From positions 1 to 10,521 of the forward strand of contig DGNZ01000249.1 of the NCBI GenBank assembly GCA_002389175.1: DNA of 10,521 nt, given 5' to 3'. Made by a program: the position numbers and the translations under genes. This stretch comes from Rhodospirillaceae bacterium UBA4479 (lineage in GTDB: Bacteria > Pseudomonadota > Alphaproteobacteria > Rhodospirillales > Casp-alpha2). The notes under the pieces are model-generated. The model had not been told where the DNA came from. It saw only the letters and a list, made by a program, of their open reading frames with translations, and did not search any database. Of the stretch, positions 1 to 5,900 are shown piece after piece; the first letter of the stretch is position 1; every line of letters starts with the position of its first letter.

Positions 1-103
1 CATCAGAATACACAGCGACCGTCGCAATCCCCATTTTTCGCGCCGTTTTAATCACCCGACAAGCGATCTCGCCACGGTTTGCGATCAGGATTTTTTTGAA
101 CAT
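1..103 (-). CDS. pccA: Propionyl/acetyl-CoA carboxylase biotin carboxylase (alpha) subunit, N-terminal fragment
   Basis: Reading the minus strand from the ATG at 103-101 gives 34 codons up to the window edge, containing KKILIANRGEIACRVIKTAR. This is the signature start of the biotin carboxylase domain of PccA, AccC and MccA proteins, which carboxylate biotin with ATP and bicarbonate. A GGGG ribosome binding site lies at 115-112, 8 bases before the ATG, which supports the start. Most of the gene lies outside the window. Because the carboxyltransferase partner encoded at 2999-4531 is a clear PccB, the propionyl-CoA carboxylase alpha subunit is the best guess. AccC or methylcrotonyl-CoA carboxylase alpha cannot be excluded from this fragment, although lone AccC proteins usually begin slightly differently. 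The two pcc genes share a strand but are separated by a block of opposite-strand genes. Confidence 0.85.
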   Translation of the reverse strand, partial: MFKKILIANRGEIACRVIKTARKMGIATVAVYSD

Positions 104-376
104 TTTTGTTTCCCCGCCAATAGCACCCAACTCATAGTTTTAGGCTTTCGCGCGCCGTGTTTCGAGGTTTTTTTTCGCACGTGCAATATGATGCATCAAT
201 TCAGAACAATTACACCCCTAAAAACGACGCCTTAAGCTGCTTGTAAGCCTTTCCAATTAAAAGGTTACCAATTGTTTCGACAACCTATGTGTGGCTTTTC
301 CTTGGATTATAGAAATGTCAGTATTCGCAAAATTTGTATGTCATAGATTGACTGAGTTTAAGGGACCCCATCGATA
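104..376. promoter_or_regulatory. Divergent intergenic region between pccA and the diguanylate cyclase gene
   Basis: This 273-base AT-rich stretch separates two divergent genes, so promoters for both should lie here. I could not assign a convincing -35/-10 pair. Visible elements are an eight-T run (168-175), a perfect 8-base palindrome GCACGTGC (177-184), and a small inverted repeat TTGT-TTCG-ACAA (272-283) set within AGGTT (262-266) and AACCT (282-286). A TATAGA hexamer (308-313) could be a -10 for the cyclase, but no good -35 sits at the right distance. No coding potential is apparent. Confidence 0.35.
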
Positions 377-895
377 ATGGCTGAGTTAGCTACCGAAAGC
401 GTCGCGCAGGAAAACTGGGGTCTGATAACCCAAAGCCTTGATCGACTATCAGAGGGCATCACGATCATCGATGCCGATGACAAACTTGTCCTTTTCAATA
501 CTCAAGCCGCTGAATACCTCGGGATTGAAACCGACTCTATCGCGGTTGGTGTTTCGCTGCATGATCTGGTCGTTTCGGAAACTGGTGAAAAAGTATCTGA
601 CCCGGGTTCCTTGCTCATCCAGCAATTGGATGTGTCGCGGCAAGGCAAGCCACAGTTTTTTGAGCGCGAGGTCGGTGAAGGTAAAATCCTGAGCGTGCGC
701 GCCAATCCGATTCCTGGTGGCGGTGTGATCACGCTTTATACCGATATCACCGAACGCAAAGCCTTTGAAAAACGCCTGATTGATATGGCGACCCGTGATG
801 AATTGACTGGGCTGATTAACCCCGTCGCGAATTCTTTACCCTCGCCGCGCACGAGGAAGAGCGCGCCAAACGCGAAGGCCATGTCGTCAGCGTGA
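377..895 (+). CDS. Open N-terminal piece of the broken cyclase (PAS domain plus first GGDEF helix)
   Basis: As it stands the frame encodes 172 residues. Residues 1-148 match the cyclase family. The last 24 residues (PVANSLPSPRTRKSAPNAKA and four more) are out-of-frame translation without homology. The product would keep the PAS sensor but have no cyclase activity. Its TGA stop (893-895) sits in the string GTGATGATG, so the stop overlaps start codons of the other frame. Confidence 0.6.
   Translation: MAELATESVAQENWGLITQSLDRLSEGITIIDADDKLVLFNTQAAEYLGIETDSIAVGVSLHDLVVSETGEKVSDPGSLLIQQLDVSRQGKPQFFEREVGEGKILSVRANPIPGGGVITLYTDITERKAFEKRLIDMATRDELTGLINPVANSLPSPRTRKSAPNAKAMSSA
820..823 (+). other. 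Frameshift site in the diguanylate cyclase gene
   Basis: Four C bases follow AA of the Asn codon. The PAS frame reads AAC CCC GTC GCG, while the conserved GGDEF frame reads CGT CGC GAA TTC from 823. Dropping CC gives Asn-Arg-Arg-Glu-Phe, the exact family consensus, so a two-base gain is more parsimonious than a one-base loss. A one-base loss would imply an extra residue between Asn and Arg-Arg. Confidence 0.8.
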
Positions 896-1287
896 TGATG
901 TTAGATGCCGACTACTTTAAGAAAATCAACGACACGTTTGGCCATTCGGCCGGAGATGATGTGCTACGTGATTTGGCAGACAACTGTCGTAAAATTTTCC
1001 GAAAAACTGACGTGGTTGGCCGTTATGGCGGAGAAGAATTTGCCGTCATGTTGCCGGGCGCAGAAGAGAAAATGGCAAAAATTATCGCCGAGCGTATTCG
1101 GAGTTCAATCGAAGCCAGCACCGTTAAGCATGACGATGAAGACATCAACTATACGGTCAGCATTGGTATCGCATGTGCGACGGGCAAAGACGTAAAGATA
1201 GAAGAACTCCTCGATCGCGCGGATCGCGCTCTTTATACGGCAAAAGCAGAAGGTCGGAACCGCGCTGTCTTCGACGCGGCCGCATAG
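892..1287 (+). CDS. Open C-terminal piece of the broken cyclase (GGDEF domain core)
   Basis: This is the second frame, carrying LDADYFKKINDTFGHSAGDD, the RKTD I-site, the GGEEF loop, and the closing motif YTVSIGIA...LLDRADRALYTAKAEGRN. Possible restart codons are GTG 892, ATG 895 and ATG 898, all overlapping or touching the upstream TGA, so reinitiation is conceivable. The frame is in fact open back to 823 without a start codon. A product begun at 892-898 would lack the first helix with LTGLINRR and would probably be inactive or unstable. Confidence 0.55.
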   Translation: MMMLDADYFKKINDTFGHSAGDDVLRDLADNCRKIFRKTDVVGRYGGEEFAVMLPGAEEKMAKIIAERIRSSIEASTVKHDDEDINYTVSIGIACATGKDVKIEELLDRADRALYTAKAEGRNRAVFDAAA

Positions 1288-1291
1288 AATT

Positions 1292-2233
1292 ATGTCACGT
1301 ATTTTAACATTAGCAGTCGCCCAGTCCGGCCCCATTCAAAAATCAGAAGACCGCCAGGCCGTCGTTGCCCGGCTGTGCAAAATGCTGGGCGATGCTGCTG
1401 ATGCCGGGGCGGATGTTGTCGTCTTCACGGAATTGGCGCTGACGACGTTTTTCCCCCGCTTCTACGCCGAAGATCGCACCGAGATGGACCATTGGTTTGA
1501 GACCGAGATGCCCAATCCATCCGTGCAGCCGCTTTTTGATTTGGCTAAGGAAAAATCCATCGGTTTTTATCTTGGATTTGCGGAGCTTACCCCAGAGGGA
1601 CACCACTTCAACACATCCATCATCGTCGATAAATCAGGCCAGCAGGTCGGTAAATACCGCAAAGTTCATTTGCCCGGACATGACGGCTTTGATCCTGACC
1701 GGAGCTTCCAACACCTGGAAAAAAGATATTTTGAACCCGGTGATTTGGGATTCAATGCCTGGTCCACGATGGGTGGCATCATGGGCATGTGCATATGTAA
1801 TGATCGTCGTTGGCCGGAAACCTTCCGCGAATTGGGCCTCCAGGGTACCGAACTGATCATGCTTGGCTACAATACGCCTTCGTCTAATTCACAAATGGCG
1901 TCTGAAACCAGCGATATGCGCAAGTTTCATAATCGGCTGTGTTTGCAGTCAGCGGCCTATCAGAATTCGACATTCATTGCCGCCTGCGCCAAGGCAGGAG
2001 ACGAAGACGGCCACCATTTGTATGGCGAGAGCTGCATTATTGACCCCAATGGTGAAATACTGGCCATGGCGAAAACCGAAGAAGACGAACTTGTCATCGC
2101 CACCATCGATTTAGATGCCACGCGCTTTGGCAAGGAAACAGTCTTTGACTTTGCACGCCACCGTCGCCCTGAACATTATGGGCGTATCGGTTCCCAAACA
2201 GGGGTCACACTGCCCGGCAAGGATACGGACTAA
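1292..2233 (+). CDS. N-carbamoyl-D-amino-acid hydrolase (D-carbamoylase, nitrilase superfamily)
   Basis: This 313-residue cytoplasmic enzyme should hydrolyse N-carbamoyl-D-amino acids to the free D-amino acid, carbon dioxide and ammonia, the last step of the D-hydantoinase route. The nitrilase triad is present: E47 in FTELALTTFFPR, K124 in GKYRKVHLPGH, and C169 in CICNDRRWPE. Compared from memory with the Agrobacterium enzyme (E47, K127, C172), the spacing is conserved with a three-residue offset. H126, H141 (FQHLEKRYFEPGDLGF) and R172/R173, which correspond to residues at the substrate site there, are also kept. These family-specific blocks favour D-carbamoylase over N-carbamoylputrescine amidase or beta-ureidopropionase. 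The length is close to the usual 304, with a short C-terminal extension. The start lies 4 bases after the cyclase stop with no clear ribosome binding site, so it is probably translationally coupled. No hydantoinase gene is in the window. Confidence 0.88.
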   Translation: MSRILTLAVAQSGPIQKSEDRQAVVARLCKMLGDAADAGADVVVFTELALTTFFPRFYAEDRTEMDHWFETEMPNPSVQPLFDLAKEKSIGFYLGFAELTPEGHHFNTSIIVDKSGQQVGKYRKVHLPGHDGFDPDRSFQHLEKRYFEPGDLGFNAWSTMGGIMGMCICNDRRWPETFRELGLQGTELIMLGYNTPSSNSQMASETSDMRKFHNRLCLQSAAYQNSTFIAACAKAGDEDGHHLYGESCIIDPNGEILAMAKTEEDELVIATIDLDATRFGKETVFDFARHRRPEHYGRIGSQTGVTLPGKDTD

Positions 2234-2307
2234 CACACGCATTACATTGGCAGATGCCATTATTTTGCCGTAAACTTCAAATAGGGATGTATATCTAAGA
2301 CAAGCAA

Positions 2308-2330
2308 CCGTGCGGAACCGAGCCGCGCGG
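2308..2330 (+). promoter_or_regulatory. Stem-loop in the leader of the GNAT gene
   Basis: CCGTGCGG (2308-2315) pairs with CCGCGCGG (2323-2330) around a seven-base loop, an 8-bp stem with one G-U pair. It lies between the D-carbamoylase stop and the GNAT start. It is followed by CAATAAAAG rather than a T run, so it is not a typical intrinsic terminator. It may stabilise the upstream mRNA end or limit read-through. The second arm is part of a 10-base palindrome, GCCGCGCGGC. Confidence 0.35.
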
Positions 2331-2363
2331 CAATAAAAGAATAATGTCAAAGCTTGTCGACTT

Positions 2364-2370
2364 GGGGAGA
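2364..2370 (+). promoter_or_regulatory. Ribosome binding site deciding the GNAT start
   Basis: GGGGAGA ends 7 bases before the ATG at 2378. This makes 2378 the start rather than an upstream in-frame TTG at 2354, which has no such site. Confidence 0.75.
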
Positions 2371-2377
2371 TAAAAAC

Positions 2378-2968
2378 ATGGCTGCCAACGACATAACCTT
2401 TAGGCCTGCCACACGTGCAGATTCCCACGTCATTGCTGAGCTTTTTCAAATATCGGCAGAAGGTGTTGCTGACTATGTCTGGAGCACCCTTCCCGACCTT
2501 GAGTTTCAAGGGATGGACTTGCTCGATATCGGCGCCAAGCGCTATGAGCGTGAAGGAGTCAATTTCTCTTACCAAAACTGCGATTTGGCTGAAATTGACG
2601 ACGAAGCCGTTGGTATGCTCCACGCCTATGCCATGGGCAGCGACGTCGGCAATGTGCCTGATGATTGCGACCCAGTCCTGCGCCCTTATATGGAGCTTGA
2701 GGAACCGAATAGCCTCTATATTTCGGGATTGGCGATGTTCAACAAATTCCGCGGCCGTGGTGCAGGCACCCGGTTGCTCGACTTCGCCTTCAAACGCGCG
2801 CGTGCCGAGAGCTTAAAGAAGATTTCGCTGATCTGTTTTGAAGAAAACGAAGATGCCTACCGCTTATACAGCCGCGAAGGTTTCAAAGACCGCAAACGCA
2901 GCGCCGTGGTGCCACATCCGCTTATTAAACACGGCGGCGACGCCGTCTTGATGGTCAGAGAGAACTAA
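2378..2968 (+). CDS. GNAT-family N-acetyltransferase
   Basis: The 196-residue product has the GNAT fold order: an N-terminal ITFRPATRADSHVIAELF strand-helix, a variable substrate-binding middle (about 30-110), a strand with NSLYISGLAMFNKF, and the acetyl-CoA pyrophosphate loop RGRGAG at 125-130 followed by TRLLDFAFKRA. The C-terminal half has the classic ISLICFEENEDAYRLYSREGF helix-strand. Such enzymes transfer acetyl from acetyl-CoA to an amine. The acceptor cannot be told from sequence; an amino acid, a small amine or a protein N-terminus are all possible. It lies 144 bases behind the D-carbamoylase on the same strand with its own strong ribosome binding site and an intervening stem-loop, so co-transcription is possible but not assured. 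It converges on pccB with 30 bases between stop codons. Confidence 0.85.
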   Translation: MAANDITFRPATRADSHVIAELFQISAEGVADYVWSTLPDLEFQGMDLLDIGAKRYEREGVNFSYQNCDLAEIDDEAVGMLHAYAMGSDVGNVPDDCDPVLRPYMELEEPNSLYISGLAMFNKFRGRGAGTRLLDFAFKRARAESLKKISLICFEENEDAYRLYSREGFKDRKRSAVVPHPLIKHGGDAVLMVREN

Positions 2969-2973
2969 AGGCG

Positions 2974-3008
2974 CAAAATAAAAGTAGCCACCCCGCGACT
3001 AAAGCGGG
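2974..3008 (-). terminator. Possible weak terminator of the HAD-AsmA-ATP12-pccB operon
   Basis: On the minus strand CCCGC (3008-3004) pairs with GCGGG (2996-2992) around a seven-base loop that contains the pccB TAG stop. A T-rich stretch (CTTTTATTTTG, about 2984-2974) follows after several bases. The stem is short and the T run displaced, so this is a tentative call. On the plus strand no T run follows, so it would not end the GNAT transcript. Confidence 0.25.
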
Positions 3009-4531
3009 ATGTTGTCGTGCTTTTTCCATGGGTTTTCGAGATCTTTGTCTTTCAACATCCTGAGTGATTTGCACAACCGTTTACGGGTTGAGTGCGGCAT
3101 AATCACATCGTCGATGAAGCCCCGTGCCCCCGCAATAAAGGGGTTTGAAAAGCGTTTGCGGTATTCTTCTGTCCGGTTGGCAATTTTTTCTTCGTCGCCA
3201 ATATCAGCACGGAAAATGATCTCAACGGCACCCTTTGGCCCCATCACAGCAATTTCTGCAGATGGCCAGGCATAGTTCACGTCCCCACGGAGATGTTTGG
3301 AACTCATCACATCATACGCACCGCCATAAGCTTTGCGGGTGATCACAGTCACCTTAGGGACGGTGGCTTCTGCGTAGGCATACAGCAATTTCGCACCATG
3401 TTTAATGATCCCACCATATTCCTGACTTGTACCCGGCATGAAGCCAGGAACGTCAACGAGGGTCACGATTGGAATGTTAAAACAGTCACAGAAGCGAACA
3501 AAGCGCGCGGCTTTGATGGATGAATTGATATCCAAGCATCCGGCAAGCACCATGGGCTGATTGGCAACGATGCCAACAGTCGAGCCTTCCATCCTTGCGA
3601 AACCAATGATGATATTGGCCGCGTAATTAGGTTGGAGCTCAAAGAAATCACCTTCATCAACGATTTTAGTAATCAATTCCTTCATGTCATATGGCTTGTT
3701 GGGGTTATCCGGAACAAGTGTATCCAATGACATTTCAACACGATCATGTGGATCTGGTGTCGGGCGATATGGCGCGTCTTCGCGGTTATTTGCCGGCAGG
3801 AAGTCAATAAACCGGCGAAGGTACAACAATGCTTCCATGTCGTTCGTGAATGCGCGGTCTGCGACACCCGACTTCGTAGTATGCGTAGTTGCCCCACCCA
3901 GGCTTTCAGCAGTGACTTCTTCGTGCGTCACCGTTTTCACAACTTCTGGACCAGTCACGAACATGTAGCTGGTGTCTTCGATCATAAAGATAAAATCAGT
4001 CATCGAAGGCGAATAAACCGCGCCACCTGCACATGGACCCATGATCATGGACACCTGCGGTACCACACCCGATGCCAGCACATTGCGCTGAAATACCTCG
4101 GCATAACCCGCAAGACTATCGACGCCTTCTTGGATACGTGCCCCACCAGAATCGTTTAAACCGATGACGGGTGCGCCAACCTTCATGGCTTGGTCCATGA
4201 TCTTACAAATCTTATTTGCGTGGCTTTCAGACAAGGAGCCGCCAAAAACTGTGAAATCTTGAGAGAAAACAAATACGAGACGCCCATTAACGGTGCCATA
4301 CCCCGTCACCACACCATCGCCGGGCGTAGAGGTTTCCTGCATGTTGAAATCGGTGCATCGATGCTCGACAAACATATCCCATTCCTCGAACGATTCCTCG
4401 TCGAGGAAAACGTCAATACGCTCGCGGGCTGTCAGTTTCCCGCGGTCATGCTGGGCATCGATTCGCTTCTGGCCACCACCAAGACGCGCACGTTTCCGAC
4501 GCTCTTCAAGTTCATGGATAATTTCTTGCAT
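2999..4531 (-). CDS. pccB: Propionyl-CoA carboxylase beta (carboxyltransferase) subunit
   Basis: The product transfers carboxyl from carboxybiotin on PccA to propionyl-CoA, giving methylmalonyl-CoA. It is 510 residues, the normal PccB length. Numbering below is from the first of two ATGs (4534). The N-terminal carboxyltransferase half contains GGSLSESHANKI (about 98-109), NDSGGARIQEGVDSLAGYAE and TGPEVVKTVTHEEVT. The C-terminal half has CLDINSSIKAARFVRFCD, the oxyanion-region motif FMPGTSQEYGGIIKHGAKLL, and KAYGGAYDVMSSKHL. The Asp in AYDVM (about 408) probably matches the residue reported to favour propionyl-CoA over acetyl-CoA in the Streptomyces enzyme. It ends HDNIPL, like mitochondrial PCCB. 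I prefer the second ATG (4531) because GGGG (4542-4539) then lies 7 bases away and the protein begins MQEIIHELEE as homologues do. The stop is TAG. It is the last gene of the minus-strand operon, 46 bases after ATP12. Confidence 0.95.
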   Translation of the reverse strand: MQEIIHELEERRKRARLGGGQKRIDAQHDRGKLTARERIDVFLDEESFEEWDMFVEHRCTDFNMQETSTPGDGVVTGYGTVNGRLVFVFSQDFTVFGGSLSESHANKICKIMDQAMKVGAPVIGLNDSGGARIQEGVDSLAGYAEVFQRNVLASGVVPQVSMIMGPCAGGAVYSPSMTDFIFMIEDTSYMFVTGPEVVKTVTHEEVTAESLGGATTHTTKSGVADRAFTNDMEALLYLRRFIDFLPANNREDAPYRPTPDPHDRVEMSLDTLVPDNPNKPYDMKELITKIVDEGDFFELQPNYAANIIIGFARMEGSTVGIVANQPMVLAGCLDINSSIKAARFVRFCDCFNIPIVTLVDVPGFMPGTSQEYGGIIKHGAKLLYAYAEATVPKVTVITRKAYGGAYDVMSSKHLRGDVNYAWPSAEIAVMGPKGAVEIIFRADIGDEEKIANRTEEYRKRFSNPFIAGARGFIDDVIMPHSTRKRLCKSLRMLKDKDLENPWKKHDNIPL

Positions 4532-4577
4532 CATTTTTCCCCAATTGAAGGCGTATTTGGGCCGATTTTCCAGATAT

Positions 4578-5315
4578 CTAGGCGCGGTGCAAGCTTAGGT
4601 AAGTTTCTGCCGCCAGTATATCTGTTTTCAGGCTTTCTAACCGAACCTCAGCCTCATGGTCCAAACCCCATAACTTGCTTTGATGTATCTCGTCGACTTG
4701 CGATGCAATGGCGGCTTGATCACCATCAATTTTGCCCAATGCCAAGCCCAAAGCAATCACAACAGACCCTGACGCCTGGGTCACCACGGATACAGCGCTC
4801 AACTCGTGGTCATCAAATCTCTGGACAACTTTTGAAACCTTGGTCAGGGATGCAATCTCCTGCGGTTGGGGCAGGATTTCTGTCGTCGATACCAACGGAG
4901 CCCCGAGATCGTCAGCAATCCAATCCAATAGCGGCTGCCAGTGCGCAGTCTGCATTTCAACAAGATCAGATGGGGCGTTTGCGCGATAACAAACCATGTC
5001 CGTTTCGGCATATTTTGCGATCAAACCTAGAATTTCTGATCTGTTCTCAGATATCCGGTCAATCGCGGTGCACGCAATCTGCGTCAACGGCATGGTATCA
5101 GGATCAATCTTTTCCCCTTGGGCCCGCCATTCATCTGCTACAGCATCAGCCAAGCCCCGTGTTTCAAGCCGCAAATCAGCTTTACCCGGGGTCTTAACCG
5201 CCCTGTTATCCAATAGAACCGCAAATTGGCCACCGTCAACCTCCTCCACACTGACGTCGGTGTAGAAGCGCTTAATAAGCCTCGCTATTCGATCTTTCGT
5301 ACTTTTTAGTTTCAC
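4578..5315 (-). CDS. ATP12-family chaperone for F1-ATPase alpha subunit assembly
   Basis: The 245-residue product matches the ATP12 family (mitochondrial ATPAF2), whose known role is binding the free F1 alpha subunit before the alpha3-beta3 ring forms. The family blocks appear in order: KRFYTDVSVEEVDGGQFAVL and LDNRAVKTPGK near the N-terminus, DEWRAQGEKIDPDTMPLTQI then ACTAIDRI (about residues 63-90), YAETDMVCYRA, the tryptophans in HWQPLLDWI, and SKLWGLDHEAE near the C-terminus. Length is typical for alphaproteobacterial members. The start is GTG 5315, 9 bases after the AsmA TGA, with no obvious ribosome binding site, so it probably relies on coupling. No alternative start codon occurs in the first codons. 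The stop is TAG. No ATP synthase genes are in the window, which is normal for this chaperone. Confidence 0.92.
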   Translation of the reverse strand: MKLKSTKDRIARLIKRFYTDVSVEEVDGGQFAVLLDNRAVKTPGKADLRLETRGLADAVADEWRAQGEKIDPDTMPLTQIACTAIDRISENRSEILGLIAKYAETDMVCYRANAPSDLVEMQTAHWQPLLDWIADDLGAPLVSTTEILPQPQEIASLTKVSKVVQRFDDHELSAVSVVTQASGSVVIALGLALGKIDGDQAAIASQVDEIHQSKLWGLDHEAEVRLESLKTDILAAETYLSLHRA

Positions 5316-5324
5316 GTTTGAAGT

Positions 5325-5846
5325 TCAATTCCCAAACAAGGACTTAAGACCCTTAGATATTCCTTCGGCAGCCCCTTCTACGGCACCTTCAGCTCCGCTC
5401 TTCTGTGGGGCCGGCTCTGCTGAACCACCACTAGAACCGCTATCCGCTTCAGCCAGTTCGCCTGGAACAACCTTTTTCCCAGCCAATGCGGGCGTGCAGT
5501 AATCCGTTTTATCCACGGCATCGGTTGCACGATTAAAGATACCTTCAGCCAACAGTGACAAACCACCGGTCGCGATGGCAGCAGCCCCCTTTGCAACGGT
5601 CCCAGCAGCGTTGCCAAGCATAGCACCTTTGCTGAGTTCCCATTCAGGCTTCAAGAACGTCCCTGAAATTGTTACTGGAACCACGGCTGCGCTGGCGAGG
5701 CTGGCATTTTTGGCACGTGGATCAATGATCAGTGCCAATTTCTCATCGCGAAGGTCAATGTTGCCAACACCGATGGCCGACAACCCACCGGTCTCAAACA
5801 CCATCGAATGAACCCCTGCCATGCCATTGCTGATCTTTAAGTTCAC
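5325..5846 (-). CDS. AsmA C-terminal remnant after the amber codon
   Basis: This remnant is in the same frame as the N-terminal part. The homologous sequence starts directly after the TAG (ILPGFNSKDD). The first possible start is GTG at 5846, 17 codons later, and no convincing ribosome binding site precedes it. Independent translation is doubtful. It contains the conserved strand-turn block GNIDLRDEKL, a CTPALAGKK motif, and a Gly/Ala/Ser-rich tail. Confidence 0.5.
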   Translation of the reverse strand: MNLKISNGMAGVHSMVFETGGLSAIGVGNIDLRDEKLALIIDPRAKNASLASAAVVPVTISGTFLKPEWELSKGAMLGNAAGTVAKGAAAIATGGLSLLAEGIFNRATDAVDKTDYCTPALAGKKVVPGELAEADSGSSGGSAEPAPQKSGAEGAVEGAAEGISKGLKSLFGN

Positions 5847-5897
5847 AACACCGCATTTCAGCGTCTTATCGTCTTTAGAATTAAAGCCCGGCAGAAT

Positions 5898-5900
5898 CTA
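5898..5900 (-). other. In-frame amber codon inside AsmA
   Basis: TAG separates ...ASSDVL from ILPGFN..., and both sides are in one frame with family-like sequence. Only one base need differ to give Gln, Lys, Glu, Trp, Leu, Ser or Tyr. TAG also ends pccB, ATP12 and the cyclase frame at sensible positions, so it works as a normal stop in this genome. Confidence 0.8.

Larger units (their letters stand above)
377..1287 (+). pseudogene. PAS-GGDEF diguanylate cyclase, interrupted by a frameshift
   Basis: This gene would make cyclic di-GMP from two GTP under control of an N-terminal PAS domain. Frame one from the ATG at 377 encodes a PAS_7-like sensor (about residues 15-135, ending YTDITERKAFEKRL) and the start of the GGDEF domain, DELTGLIN. 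The homology then jumps to another frame at CGT 823, continuing RREFFTLAAHEEERAKREGH. Removing two of the four C bases at 820-823 rebuilds the family consensus LTGLINRREF and a 302-residue protein. In that protein the metal-binding Asp is about D176, the active-site loop is GGEEF (217-221), and an RKTD product-inhibition (I-site) motif lies at 208-211, exactly five residues before it. All catalytic residues are intact, so the lesion is recent or a sequencing artefact. The ribosome binding site AGGGA (361-365) is rather far from the ATG, at 11 bases. The D-carbamoylase gene follows after 4 bases. Confidence 0.85.

Noticed and set aside
814..826. Programmed ribosomal frameshift in the cyclase
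   Set aside because: A -1 slip at T AAC CCC would re-pair poorly in the P site and would insert a Pro into the conserved Asn-Arg-Arg motif. No stimulatory hairpin is evident, and PAS-GGDEF proteins are not known to use this mechanism.
2354..2377. Upstream TTG start for the acetyltransferase
   Set aside because: The strong GGGGAGA site fits the ATG at 2378, and the extra eight residues would be encoded by the ribosome binding site itself.
2111..2623. 170-codon minus-strand open frame over the D-carbamoylase end and GNAT start
   Set aside because: It is opposite two well-supported genes and crosses their intergenic gap, with no family features.
4190..5197. 335-codon plus-strand open frame across the pccB 5' end and ATP12
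   Set aside because: It lies antisense to two clear genes, spans their junction, and its translation has no recognisable domain. It is an antisense shadow.
5898..5900. Genome-wide amber reassignment (for example pyrrolysine)
   Set aside because: TAG ends pccB at its canonical C-terminus and also ends ATP12 and the cyclase frame. AsmA is not a family known to carry pyrrolysine.
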